From Turbatrix aceti (taxonomy: Eukaryota; Nematoda; Chromadorea; Rhabditida; Panagrolaimidae), in assembly GCA_963969345.1 (NCBI GenBank), contig OZ017767.1, forward strand, positions 6,848,739-6,912,738: a stretch of DNA of 64,000 bases, written 5' to 3'. A model generated the notes under the pieces. That model was not told the origin of the DNA and did no database searches. It was given only the letters and a program-made list of their open reading frames with translations. Positions 40,684 through 52,067 of this stretch are shown here, piece after piece (the first letter of the stretch is position 1; each line of letters begins with the position of its first letter). Made by a program: the position numbers and the translations under genes.

Positions 40684-41008
40684 TTTTACACCGTGCGTGC
40701 ATAGGTTCTTTTTCTCTGCGTCTCTTTGAAAACTGCATTATGCATGATGTCACTTGGTCAATCAAGCTTTTTGCGTAAGTAGGTGGACAAAAGCTGTCTT
40801 TGCGCATAAATCTTCGGTTTAATTACCCAAGTTTGAGGTAAACATTGAAATCCGCCCTTGTGAGAGCTTGTGGCTGGATACCACTAAATTTTGGAACGCT
40901 TTTGCATAAGCAGGAGCAAAAATATAAATCGATGTATTTTTCCATCAGAACCGCCAATTTTTTTGTTCGCAAATAAACACGAACGAACATTGAACAAAAA
41001 GTTTTTCT

Positions 41009-41090
41009 CATGAAAATTTGCGTACATTTTATAATAAGTACAAATCACATAAGGCAACGTTGAGGTTTGAGTATTTGTATCGCGTTGATG
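41009..41090 (+). repeat. 82-bp direct repeat, copy 2 (upstream of small membrane-protein gene)
   Basis: Second copy of the repeat at 40269-40350, ending 17 bp before the ATG at 41108. Its position suggests it contributes promoter or leader sequence to that gene. Confidence 0.75.
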
Positions 41091-41107
41091 TTTACCGCTC
41101 CACGACG

Positions 41108-41707
41108 ATGTTTGGTATAGTGATGTCATTGGCGGCTCTGATTTCGACAATGCTGGTTGCCTATCTCGGCGTTATACTCTGCGTAGGCGGCAAGAAAAAG
41201 GCTAATGGCTGCGCCAAGCACGGTCCAAATAAGCACTGCGTGAAGTGCCAACCACCCTCTACCGTGCCTCAGGTGCAACAGCAGAAGAATCCGTCCGTCA
41301 AGCCGCAAACGGTTCCGGATTCGAGACAGAAAAATTCTCACCAACCCAAAGCGAATCCAGTTCGCCCGAAGCCCAGTGTTACCGATCCGAAGAAATCCGC
41401 CGATCCAAAGCCAAGCGTACCCTCCAAAAAACCACTCAAAGATGCCGATAAGAAAGAGCCGAACAAGAGTAACAAAAACCAAAAGTCCAATTCCCTGGTG
41501 TCGCTCAAGGATGAAGACGAGGAACAGAAGCCTCTGTGTGACGACAAAACGCAAAAGTCTGTATCGCTGAAGGTAAACATACTAAATTTTTTGATTTGGT
41601 TGGGAATGCAAATCACAAAAGTCCATGTTTTCTTGCAGATTCAAGACGATGACGACACCAACGAGCACGTGGATGATCTGCCGATGGACGAGCACAAAAG
41701 CGAGTGA
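41108..41707 (+). CDS. Small membrane-anchored Lys/Pro-rich protein, 2 exons
   Basis: Exons: 41108-41572 and 41639-41707; 177 aa. I do not recognise the family. Residues 1-26 form a signal anchor (MSLAALISTMLVAYLGVILC), followed by a short Cys/Lys patch (NGCAKHGPNKHCVKC). A long disordered segment rich in Lys, Pro and Ser follows, then an acidic C-terminus (IQDDDDTNEHVDDLPMDEH). The likely topology is one membrane helix with a cytosolic disordered tail. The intron has a good GTAAAC donor and TTGCAG acceptor, and the frame joins in phase 0. The frame lacks strong conservation clues, so this rests on ORF length, splice sites and a plausible anchor. Confidence 0.65.
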   Translation: MFGIVMSLAALISTMLVAYLGVILCVGGKKKANGCAKHGPNKHCVKCQPPSTVPQVQQQKNPSVKPQTVPDSRQKNSHQPKANPVRPKPSVTDPKKSADPKPSVPSKKPLKDADKKEPNKSNKNQKSNSLVSLKDEDEEQKPLCDDKTQKSVSLKVNILNFLIWLGMQITKVHVFLQIQDDDDTNEHVDDLPMDEHKSE

Positions 41708-41783
41708 GCCGACGACTCGTTGGACCACTCTTGAAATTGTTTTTTTATAGAATTTGAGTAGTAAAGTTTTTTACACAAAAGAG

Positions 41784-42085
41784 CTAGTGATGGACGAACG
41801 TTCGCGTTTGTTCGCAAACAGATTTTTTTAAATTTAGTTGTTCGCTTTTGTTCGCGAACTGTAATTTGACAATATGGGAAATTACATTTACTAAATTTAC
41901 TCAGCAAAAATTAATTTTTAGTAAAAACGAGAAAACATGGATTATCAAATTTTTTTCTTCTTCTTGAGAAACAACATTTCGGACAGTAAAAAATGTTTGT
42001 TTGTTCGATTTTTCGAAAAAACGTTCAAAAACGTTCGTGTTCGTTTGCGAACGGCCCAACGATAAAAAACTGTTGTTCGCTCTTT
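41784..42085. mobile_element. hAT-like GTTCG-rich element between genes
   Basis: The left end CTAGTGATGGACGAACGTTCG resembles the terminus of the element at 15092. The interior has repeated GTTCG/CGAAC motifs, and the right side has GTTGTTCGCTC. The right boundary and target duplication could not be fixed. Confidence 0.45.
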
Positions 42086-42557
42086 TCAGATTTTTCAGAA
42101 AATCTATTTTTTCTATTTTTAAATTTTTTTAACTGATCTAAAAATTGGATTTTTTTACATTTTTTTTTCAAATTAGAAACATTTTCAAATTTTTTAGCAT
42201 TGCAACCTCTTTTTGGCCCAGGGCCGACCAAAGTTCTCTGGCACAAGGTCCGTGGATTCTAATCTAGAGTGTCCTTAAGTGCTGGGGTGGGTGGTGGCGA
42301 GACAAAATGTCTGGTCACCTTGGCCGGTCGACTTCGTTTGTAGGCAGGCGAGTGAGCGATTGACCTGGCCGCCGCAGCGTAAATTTCTTATCACGCGCGT
42401 CTCCTCTCGCTCGATGTTATCAGTTGTCAGCCAGCCCCAGGCGTGTGAGCTGACATGAGCACCTTCGACAGAGGCCTGCCTCTTCAAAGGTGTTCAGTTC
42501 CTTCACAAAGTATCTATCTTGCCCGGCAACGCGCTGTCTAGGTCCAGAGTCTAAAAA
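42086..42557. other. 5' flank of SLC22-like gene
   Basis: No coding exons recognised. The last 250 bp become GC-richer towards the start codon and probably contain the promoter and leader. Confidence 0.4.
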
Positions 42558-45500
42558 ATGTCGAAGAAAAAATCTGAAAAAACAGTCGCTCATGCCAATG
42601 GAAGCGGTAGTGACCATCAGACTGTCCATTTCAAGACTTCGTTGCTCGAAGAAGCCCACGTCGATGTCGACACTAGGCCGGGATCCGTTTTGCGGCACGT
42701 CAACTACGCCAATCTCGATGCTGAGAAGGTTCTCGAGAATTTTGGCACGTATGGGCGGTATCAGGTACGGCAAAGAGCCAATATTGACTAACTGTCCGTT
42801 GTTGGTGGATTCTGAAGTTTGGTTGAGTTTTCACTTTTTTTTCAGATGTTGGTATACTTTCTCGCGAATTTTGGATTTTTTCTATTCGCGTGCGAAACCA
42901 TGATCTTTCTCTCTTATCGGCGAAACGCCGGATTATTCGTGTGTTGACAGCCGACTTAGCACCGAAAACTACACGGTAAACAAAAACATGCTTACATGCA
43001 TGTGACTCACGTGCTCAGGTGATTAATTCACGTCTGTCTTTTTCAGTTGATCGACGGCGACGACGATCAATGCCACATCCAAAATCCAGCAACAAATCAG
43101 TCATTTTGGTGCCTAGAATTTGACTATGGCGGTGAGAGAGAGTCCTACCTGACCTCTGACGTGAGTGCCACCTCCTCGATCTATTCAGGTAAAAAAATTG
43201 ATCATCTTTAGTACGACCTGGTCTGCGAGAAGGCCAACTACGCGGAGCACAGCATGTCGACGTTCATGCTGGGATCCATGCTTTTCACGCCCGTTCTCAC
43301 GCAACTCGCCGACCGGTATGGTCGCCGGATAACCTACCTGACGACGCTTTGGCTCGCTGTCATCGCCAACATTGTGTGCACCTTTGTCAGGAATTATAAC
43401 ATTTTTCTGGTCTTTCGCTTCGTTTCTGGCATCGGAACTGCGGTAGGTCGATTTTGGGTAACAACCTGACTAATGTTCGTGTTTGTTCGCGAACAAATTC
43501 AAAATTTATTGTTCATGTTTGTTGTTCAACAAAAATTTTATAAATTACGTTGTTTACGAACTTTTCCAAATTTTTTGAACGGGTAAAACGAACAAAATAG
43601 GCCCCCAATTTTGTGTATGAGTTTCAAAAACACTGATATTTGATTCAAAAAACGACAAAAAAAGTCCCTAAAAAAATGCAGAAAAACTGTTACAAAAAGC
43701 AAATTTTGTTCAATTTTCTTCCTGAATGAACAAAATTTGGCCCAAAAAAAATGTTCGATGTACGTTTGCGAACATGAACAAAGTTTTTTGTGTTCTTTGG
43801 TCTTTGTGAACAAATTTAGCAAAAAATATTTATTTATGAACAAAAAATCGGATGTTTACCCCATCCCTGGTAAGAACAGAGTCCACACAGACCCAAGCTC
43901 GTAGGCGTAAAATTTTTAACTGTCAATTTTATGTATGTTCATCAGTCAACAAAAAAAATCAGCTGGGTACCTAAGCCCGACCATAAAAATCGGTGCAATC
44001 TGATAAGACGACGTTCATCAATCTTCGATCACCGCCAAATTTTTTTGTTTTTTTTTTCAGGGCATCGGAACGATCGGTTTTGTTGTCATGCTGGAAACTG
44101 TTGCTCCGACGTTCCGCACGAAGACGCCTTTCATCTCGACGGTGGTCTGGGTCGCTGGATACTGTACTGTCGGAGTTCTGCACATGATCATCAAAAGCTG
44201 GAGATGGCAGTTTTTCGTCATGTCCGCGCCTTTTGTCCTGACATTTTCATTTTATTGGCTGATGCCGGAGTCGATCCACTGGATGATCACCCACAACAAG
44301 CACCAGGGCGTCCATAAATACATAAAATCCTCCTCAAGGATCAATAAAAAACAACTGAACCTCAACGATTGCCTGAGCACGGAAAAAGAAGCTCTCCAGA
44401 AGGCTGTAGCCTCCGTCGAAGAAGCCGAAGCCGCGGCAACGAAGGACACGAAGAAGCGAACGTTCATCGATCTCATGTCGCACGGGCCGATCGCGTTTCA
44501 GCTCGTCTCGCACTGCCTCATCATGATCGTCATGAATTACACGTACTGGGCGCTCTCGCTGTCCTCACCGGACCTGCATGAAGAAAAGATGGTCGGATAC
44601 TTTCTTTCTGGCCTCGTCGAGCTCCCAGCTGCCTTCGCTGTTTTTCTGTTGGCTTTTTTTGGCCGTCGAACGGTCACTGCGGCGTCGCTTTTTGCCCAGG
44701 CGCTGTGCATGTTCGCGGCGTGCTTCTTCCCGGGTAAAAATAGCGTGGCAATGTCGCTGGTGCTGCTGACCAAGGTGTTCAACAGCTTTGTCTGGATGGC
44801 GGAACCGCTGCTCGTCGGTGAAATGTCGCCGACTTCGATGAGAAATATGTTCTACGGCGTTGTTGGTTTTGTTGGAGAGATTGGGTCAATTATAGCGCCG
44901 TACTCGGATCGACTGGTCAGTTTGCATAAAAAAAATTTTTTTAACAATTTTTTTTTTAAATTAAATTTTTTTTAAATAATATATTTAAAAATTGTTTCTA
45001 AATTTTAAATTCAAGAAAAAACGTTTTTATTAAAATTAAATTTAAATTTAAAAAAATTAAAAAAAAAGTAACAAAAATTTACTAAATTAAATTTTTTTTA
45101 ATGAAAACCTTTAAAATTAAAAAAAACATTCCTTTATTCAATTTTTCAGTTTGTACAAAAAAAAATTATTTCCATTAAACATTTTTTTCATTAAATTTTT
45201 TTCATATTCAAAAACATTTTTGTTATATTTAAAAATTGTTTCTAAATTTTTAATTCAAAAAAAAAGTTTTCAATAAAAAAAATCAGAAATTATAAAAAAA
45301 ATTATTAATCAAAAATTTCTTTATTGAAAACTTTTGAAATAAAAAAAAAATACATTTTTTTATCTAAATTTAAAAAAATGTAAAATTATGATAAATTTTT
45401 TCTTATTTTTGTTAAATTTAATTTTTTATTAGTTAAAAAATCATTTCACCTGTTTTTTTTTTCAGAAAGTAATCGACGAGCGCGCACCAGCGATGGCCGT

Positions 45501-45732
45501 TGCGCTCAGCTCGATCCTGGCCTGCGGCCTCGCGCTGCTCTCGCCCGAAACCAAGGACCGCCCGATGCCGGAGGACTTTGAAGACTTCGACGCCGGTCCG
45601 GTCTACAGCCACTGCTTTCGCCCTCCTACCACGGTCCGCGTCGAGCAGGTCCTCGACGACGACGAAGACAACCAACATCGCCCCAACCGAGATCATCCCG
45701 AAAAGCCTTCCCCTCCTCCTCACAATCAGTAA
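42558..45732 (+). CDS. SLC22-type organic cation/anion transporter, 6 exons
   Basis: Exons: 42558-42764, 42846-42938, 43047-43160, 43212-43442, 44061-44915, 45466-45732; 588 aa, every junction phase 0. It is a major facilitator superfamily membrane transporter of about 12 helices. Marks: the first helix MLVYFLANFGFFLFACETM; a large extracellular loop with FWCLEFDYGG and YDLVCEKANY; the MFS motif LADRYGRR between helices 2 and 3; SWRWQFF and LMPESIHWMI before the central loop; and the SLC22 ending LLSPETKDRPMPED. Substrate cannot be predicted. Exon 2 is confirmed by a stop in the read-through frame. The exon 5 donor (GTCAGT) is non-consensus. Intron 4 holds a hAT-like element, and intron 5 is 550 bp of nearly pure A/T. 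Confidence 0.92.
43466..43869. mobile_element. hAT-like GTTCG-rich element in SLC22-like intron 4
   Basis: The right end CCCCATCCCTG is the family terminus. The left end begins CTGACTAATGTTCG. It is flanked by GTAACAAC (43458-43465) and GTAAGAAC (43870-43877), an 8-bp duplication with one mismatch. The interior carries GTTCG/CGAAC motifs and no transposase frame. Confidence 0.65.
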
Positions 45733-46384
45733 CCGGTAATTTACTCCGTTTTGCGAGTACAACGCAGGTACACCACTGTAACAACAAAATGGGAGCAAAA
45801 ACAAACAAACGAACATGGTTGACACACGCCGAGGTGTGTCGCGTTGCTCCCAGATCATTAACGGACTGTTAATTAATTAATTAATTAATAAAAGCTAATG
45901 ATAAAAAAAATACAAAAAAAAGAGAGCAGCAGGAAAAAAAAAGAGTTGAGTTATTCATTGCAAAAAAATTTGACACAAAAAATTGGCGCGTTTTTTTTCT
46001 TTTCTTTTCAAATTTTTTTTTTTTGGTTTTTGGTACCATGCATTTTTGGCTCAAAAAATCGAAAAAAAAGTGTGTAAGTGACATTACAAAAAATCTCGGG
46101 TTAAGGCAAATCAAAAATTTTTGAACATTCAAAAAAACCAACAAACAAGGAAAAAAGAGCACGAAAAAAAAAATTTAGATTGTTGTGAAAAAAAAACCAC
46201 CTTTGCATGCATGGATGAGACCTGTCAACACACAACAACAAAAATATTATTTTAAAAAAAAGTAAAAAACAACTTTGAATGACTCAAAACCTACTTTTTA
46301 CGTACGTCCTAAGTGCATTATGCTATTATTTAGTATACGGTTACTCTCATCGCGAATAACTCAATCAATCAATCAATCAATCAA
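45733..46384. other. Convergent 3' region
   Basis: Lies between the ends of the SLC22-like (plus) and ankyrin (minus) genes. It contains an ATTA microsatellite (about 45870-45888) running into AATAAA at 45887-45892, a plausible SLC22 poly(A) signal. An AATC tetranucleotide run reaches into the ankyrin gene's stop codon at 46385. Confidence 0.6.
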
Positions 46385-49300
46385 TCAATCTTTCTTGGAC
46401 TTGGTCCCATTGTTGTTACCGTTGTTGTTAGTCTTGATCGGCGCATTTGACCCGTTGGACGCAGTTTTGCTTCCATTTCCGCCTCCGCCGCCTCCATTCT
46501 TGATTCTCCTCTTCGCAGTGCTCGTCTGGTTTCCCGAATTTCTGGCCTGACCAGTTTTAAGCACGAATTCGTCCGCAACAAGGAAATGTTGACGGTAGAA
46601 AGCGTGCGGAGGCTCGAAGACCTCCTTGGTCATCGCGGATCGCTCGGATTCCTTCATCTGCTTCGGGAACGTTCGAATGACGTAAGCCTGGACCGCAAAA
46701 ACAGTATTCGCGAGGGCTTCTCGGACGGCTGGGGTCTGATCGGTCGTGACGTGCAGCGTGCAGAATGGGTACGCGTCGTCGAACAACTTCTGACCGGAAA
46801 CCGAGTTTGCGCCGATTTTGAACGCAGAAACGCCCTTGAAGCTGTCGTCTTCGATTTTGGACATAATCACGGAGCGGGATATCATGGCGCCGTCCTTGGG
46901 GGATTGGTTGATTGATAATCTGCAAAAAAAACCGGTGAACACCAAATTTCCCGACCAAAAAAATTCTTACGTGACTTGCACGACGACTTTGGCACCCTTG
47001 AGCGCGCCTTTGGAGAGGTCGACGTCGGTGATGTGGGGGTGGTGGTCGGCGGCGAACGTGTCTGATGGGGTGTACTCGAATGGGAAGAAAACTATGACCA
47101 GCTGAAATTTAAAAAAAAATATAAAAAAATGCTTTCAACAAAAAAAAATTTTTCTTATAAATTTTCAACAAGAAAATTTTTTATTATCAATTTTCAACAA
47201 AAACATTTTTTTAAATAAATTTTTAACAAAAAAATATTTTTTTATAAACTTTCAACAAAAACAATATTTTTTTATTTGTTTATAAATGCTTTCAACAAAA
47301 AAATTTTTTTTTAATATCTTCTTTACTTTTTTTATAAATGTCTTGAAAGAAAAAAATATTTTCCAAATATTTTTTTAATATAAATTTTAATTTTTTTAAT
47401 AAGAATTTTTTTAATTCGAAAATTTTAGTATTGATTAGAATTCTTTTTAATTATTTAGAAATTTGTTTTAATTATTAGAAATTTGTGTTAATTATTTAGA
47501 AATTTTTTTTAATTTTAAGTATGAAAAAATTATGTGAAATATGTTTTTTTATTCATTTAAAAAAATTTTTTTATCGAAAAATTCAAAAAAAAGTTGCACC
47601 CACGTCTTTTCGATCAGAAGTCGCGACGCTGTCAATCGAGAGCGCTCCCATGGTACACTCAAAATCAATTTTGTTCTCCGGGCTGTCATAGGGGCAGATG
47701 AGAGCCTCGTTGCTCTGGTTCGGCAGGTAGAGCCGGACAAAGTGCACCGCGCTGACCACCTTGAGAAGCTTGACGCCAGCCTGGGCACAGAGGGCCTTGA
47801 ATCTGTTGCTCACGGCCAGCTGGAGAGCGGCCCGGCGATTGAGAGTGTATTTGACCAGCGTCGAGGAAGGGCAAAGGTCGATGACGAACGAAGACAGGTC
47901 ATAGGGGGCGTCGAAGCCGCAGTTGACGGACAGATCCGATCCGGCGTGGACCAGGGTCGTGAACAGGTCGTAGCGGCCTCGGAGGACGGCGTAGTGCAGA
48001 GGGGCGTAGAGGAGGTTGTCTTTGCCGGATACTGAGCATCCTGAAAGGAATTACAGATAATTGGAAGCCGGAAAATGGTTTTTATGGGGTGAAACCAATT
48101 TTTTGCTCGCAGACGAACATTTTTAACCATAAAAAACGTAATTTGCTTTTTAAAAACTGTTTCCTACATACATTTTTTTTATAAATAAAGATGTGTCTTT
48201 TTTTGTCGTTTTTTTTATCAAAAAACAGTTCATTTTTTTTTTATTTCATTTTTTTAAATACCCGCAAAATTAATAACCCATTTTGTCTGTTCTTCAAAAA
48301 ATTAAAAAAAATGGATTTAAACATTCACGTAATTTATGAAATTTTGATCATGAACGAATAAAAACAATAAATTTTGATTTTGTCCGAGAACGAACATTCT
48401 ATTTTTAAAATTTAGGTCAAATTTTGTTCATTCTCGCAAAAATAAGCAATTTTTTTTTCTTTTTTTTCGTAATTGTTTTCCTAATTTTTTTTTCTAAATA
48501 AAACCGACACGAATTTTTTTGTCGTTTTTTTTTATTATCAAAAAACGATATTTTTGACATCATTTTTTTAAATACCAAAAATGAATGCCACATTTTGTTT
48601 GTTTTTCGAAAAAATTAGAAATGTTCGGAATCAAACATTTGCGTGATTTATAAAATTTCGGAATCAAACATTTGCGTGATTTATAAAAATTTCGGAATCA
48701 AACATTTGCGTGATTTATAAAATTTTGATCCTGAACGAATAAAAAAAAATTGATTTCGTTCGTGAACGAACACGAACGTTCGTTCACCCATCCCAGTTTT
48801 GAATCTTACCCATATCCAGCAGACACTGCACCTGGCACCGATTCCCGAGTGCGGCAGCGTAGTGGAGGGCGCTTCGACCGGTACGACGACTCGTGACCTG
48901 CATCATCTTGGCCAGCTCTGTCGGACGGAAGAACGAGGAGATAAACTTCATGAGGCCGCAGTACCCGTGTCGATCCGGCAGTGTGGAGCACGAATGAGTT
49001 TCATTCTTCGTTCCCGATGGACGCCAGCACGCAGCGAGAAGCATGAAGATGTTCTCGCTCGATTCTTTGTGCGTGAATACCCGGAGCAGTCTCTGAAAAA
49101 ATAAATGTTGGGGTGTTTTTCATCGCGCCACGAGTCGAAAAAAAATATTTTTAGCGCAGAAATCAATCCAAGACAGCGGAAAAATTTATCGATAGAAAAA
49201 AATCAAAAAATGTTGAAGCGTTCTTTTTTTAAACAAAAAAATTACAAATCGCCAAAAATTTTGTTAAATGAACAAAAAAATTTCACCGAAAAATTAAACA

Positions 49301-51736
49301 GAAATTCTAAAATACAAATTTTTTACTGAAGTTCAAAACATTTTTTGCACAGAAATCGATCAATAAAAAAACCAATTTTGGCGCTCGATTTTTTCGTTAA
49401 AAAAACAAAAACACAAAAAAAGTGTTTTCAACCGAAAAAAATACAAATCAAAAAAAAAATCAATCAAAAACATTTTTTTTAATTACAAGCGGGCGATAGC
49501 GCAAAAATCAATCAAAAAAATGATGCGTTTTTTTGTTGAACGAAAAATCACAAACCAAAAAAAACAAAAATTTAAAAAAAATTATACGCATAAATCGATC
49601 GAAAAAGAGCAGCTTATGTTTTTTTCTGCCAAACAAAAAAAAAAAAATTCTACACAAAAATCAAAAATCAGAAGAAAAAAATGTTTGTCAAACGAAAAAA
49701 AAATTCTGCACAAAAATCAATCGAAAAAAAGGATATTTTTTTTTTTAAATTACATGCGGGCGATAGCGCAAAAATCAATAAAAAAATATGCATTTTTTTG
49801 TTAAACAAAAATTCACAAACCAAAAAAATGTACGCAAAAATCAATCGAAAAAAGCGCTTTGATTTTTGTTTTTTTTAAACGTCAGCCAAAAAAATGTTTT
49901 GTAAATCGAAAAACTCACGTGCATGAACTCCCGCTTGAGCTGAGGTAGCGAATACTTGTTGAAAGCCTTGAGCCCCCGTAGATGGGTGATAGCGGTGTCA
50001 AAAGCCGCCTCAAATTTGCCCAACTCGCCCCGACACGCGAGTCTGAGGAGCGCAAAGAACACTCTGCCTTCCTGGACGACCTGATCATCGAGAAAGTCCT
50101 TGCGCAGCATGTGTCGGGCCTCGGCGTCGCACTCGGGCAGGCATTCTTCCCTCGTCTTCTTCCGCTCGATGCTGGGTTCCCTGACAATGCCAGAGATTAG
50201 GGCTAGCTGGCGGACGATGGCATTCGTTACGTCGAGATTAGACTTACTTGAGCTGAACAGGAACATTGCTATGGCGGTGGTTTTGGTTGTGGCCGTGGTT
50301 GTGGTTATGATTGTGGCCGTGACCGTGGCTGTGGCTGTGGTGGTGGGGGTAATCGTGGTAATGGGATGAATAGGATGTCTGCAGCACGGGAGTCGCCGTC
50401 GTCCTGGTCACTGTCGTTGTCTGTGTCTTACACATCGGCGCATGCGAAAACATTGGCTTCGCCGCGATTGGGGCTTTTTTTAGCGTAGCGCCGATGGTCC
50501 TTCAAGCAGCAACAAAATCAAATGCATAAAAAAATATATGGGCAAAAAAAATGATCTTTCTCTCCTTTTCTCTCTCTTTGCCCCTCCATCCGGACGTCCT
50601 AATGCAGTGGAAAAAAAGCTGTCTGCATTGGAAAATTAGCAGGTACCTCGTATGCGTCTGCGACTGTGGGCTAACCTTTAACTTTCGAAAATGTCAGAAA
50701 AAGACGCGTCGACGAGGTTTACGACCTTTTTTGTCTGTTCAAATCCAAGTTTTACTCGTCAAGTAAATATTTTTGAATTTTCCGATCAAGAAACAGGAAA
50801 AAGTCGATTTTTTGTTCGCGAACGAATACGAACAATTTTGTGAATTTTTTTTGTTAAAAAAACGAATACGAACAATTTTGTGAATTTTTTTTGTTAAAAA
50901 ACGTAAAACATTTCTTTGAAACTTTTTTTTTGTTAAACGATCGTGTTTTTTGTTCGCGTAACATAAATTTTAACGGTCGCAAAATTGATGTTATTTGATG
51001 AGTGTTTTTGTCAAAAAACAAAAATTTTGACACCGTTACCATAATTTTATCCCAATTTTTTTACGTTTCAACTGTTCGAAAAATTTAATTTTGTTCACGA
51101 ACAAAATAATTTTTTAAAAAATCTGTTCGCGAACAATCACGAACAACCAATCTAATTTGTTCGCTCTCGATCGCAAAACTCACGTAGTATTAAAATCCTT
51201 GAGTTTGATACCGGAAGAACACGTCGGTCCCTGAACACGTTCGCGTTGCGCCGTCTTTGCCTGATCCTCGATTGTAACGGATTCCGGCAGATCTTTTCTC
51301 GCCCCAAAGCTGACTGTAAGCTCGACTGAATTCACATTTGTTGGCTCAACGTCATCGGTTGGTTTACCGTTTTCAACTGTTACTTTCTGGGCTTTGTGAT
51401 GACGAAGACCGTTTCTGCAAAAAAATAAAAAAAACTCATCTCATAAATAAAAATTTTTTGTTAACTGATCGTACCTCACAATCGGCGGTCCAACGTACTT
51501 TTTCTGAACGTGTGGATTGCCAACTTGTTGAACCTAAACCAAGAAGCCATCAAAAAAAAATTTAGCAAAACGCAGGAAAAAAAAAGAAATTTTAATCCCA
51601 CCGATCCGTTATTCTTGACGTCATCATCGGAGTCTTCGGGATCGCTGGATTTCGCAGCGAGTCGCTTTTCTTTCTTCTTTGCGGCTTTCGCTGCCGCAGA
51701 CAGCATGCTGCCATCTCGCGTAGCGTCGCTCCGCAT
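46385..51736 (-). CDS. Ankyrin-repeat protein with His-rich region, 9 exons
   Basis: Exons: 51736-51602, 51533-51475, 51414-51184, 50499-50248, 50180-49919, 49092-48810, 48040-47604, 47101-46971, 46919-46385; 774 aa with consistent phases. The N-terminal quarter is Lys-rich and charged (AAAKAAKKKEKRLAAK) and probably disordered. Next comes a histidine-rich run (HSHSHGHGHNHNHNHGH). At least two ankyrin repeats span exons 6-7: TGRSALHYAAALGN and YAPLHYAVLRGRYDL. The C-terminal about 230 residues (exons 8-9, with VDLSKGALKGAKVVVQV and EDDSFKGVSAFKIGA) form a domain I do not recognise, ending in a Gly/Asn-rich tail KSKKD. Ankyrin repeats usually bind other proteins; no more specific role can be given. 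The exon 4 acceptor (TTGAAG) and exon 1 donor (GTGGGA) are weaker than the rest. Confidence 0.78.
48050..48796. mobile_element. hAT-like GTTCG-rich sequence in ankyrin gene intron
   Basis: The right end GTTCACCCATCCCAG matches the family terminus. Inside are CGAAC/GTTCG motifs and three tandem copies of a roughly 33-bp unit TCGGAATCAAACATTTGCGT at about 48632-48720. The left boundary is unclear, so the start given is approximate. Confidence 0.5.
49093..49918. repeat. Poly-A-rich intron with diverged repeats
   Basis: Intron of the ankyrin gene. The phrase GCGGGCGATAGCGCAAAAAT occurs at about 49489 and 49757 with similar following sequence, giving a period near 267 bp. CAAAAATCAATC phrases recur throughout. 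Many spurious ORFs come from this A-rich composition. Confidence 0.6.
50810..51160. repeat. GTTCG-rich repeat in ankyrin gene intron
   Basis: Contains GTTCGCGAACGAATACGAAC, a tandem pair of a roughly 45-bp unit (about 50818-50905), and further CGAAC motifs. It belongs to the same family by motif content, but termini were not identified. Confidence 0.5.
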
Positions 51737-52067
51737 TGTACGTCCCGCTGTGGACTCAGATATGACTTCTATAAAAATTCCGTAGCTTTCTTTTTTCAGC
51801 CGCGATGCATAGAAAAATAACTTACCACGAGCAGGACATCCGAGATGACGATAGTCTAACCTGTATTACGGTAACCACTGAATCAATTGGCAGGGATTTA
51901 CGATGATATCTGTGTTCACGTATCGGCGTGCACTCCGGAGGTTGCTGAAAACGGCGTATCCGCAAGTGTCGTGTTAAGACCACAAAGCGTGCGTGCAAGT
52001 ATAAAAACTCAATTGCTGCGTGTTTTTTTTCTCTTTCGGATCTGTTGTTTGCTTTTTGACGCTGAAA
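51737..52067. promoter_or_regulatory. Divergent intergenic region ankyrin / NOC4L
   Basis: 331 bp between two divergent start codons, which must contain both promoters. No TATA box or known motif was recognised. Confidence 0.45.
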
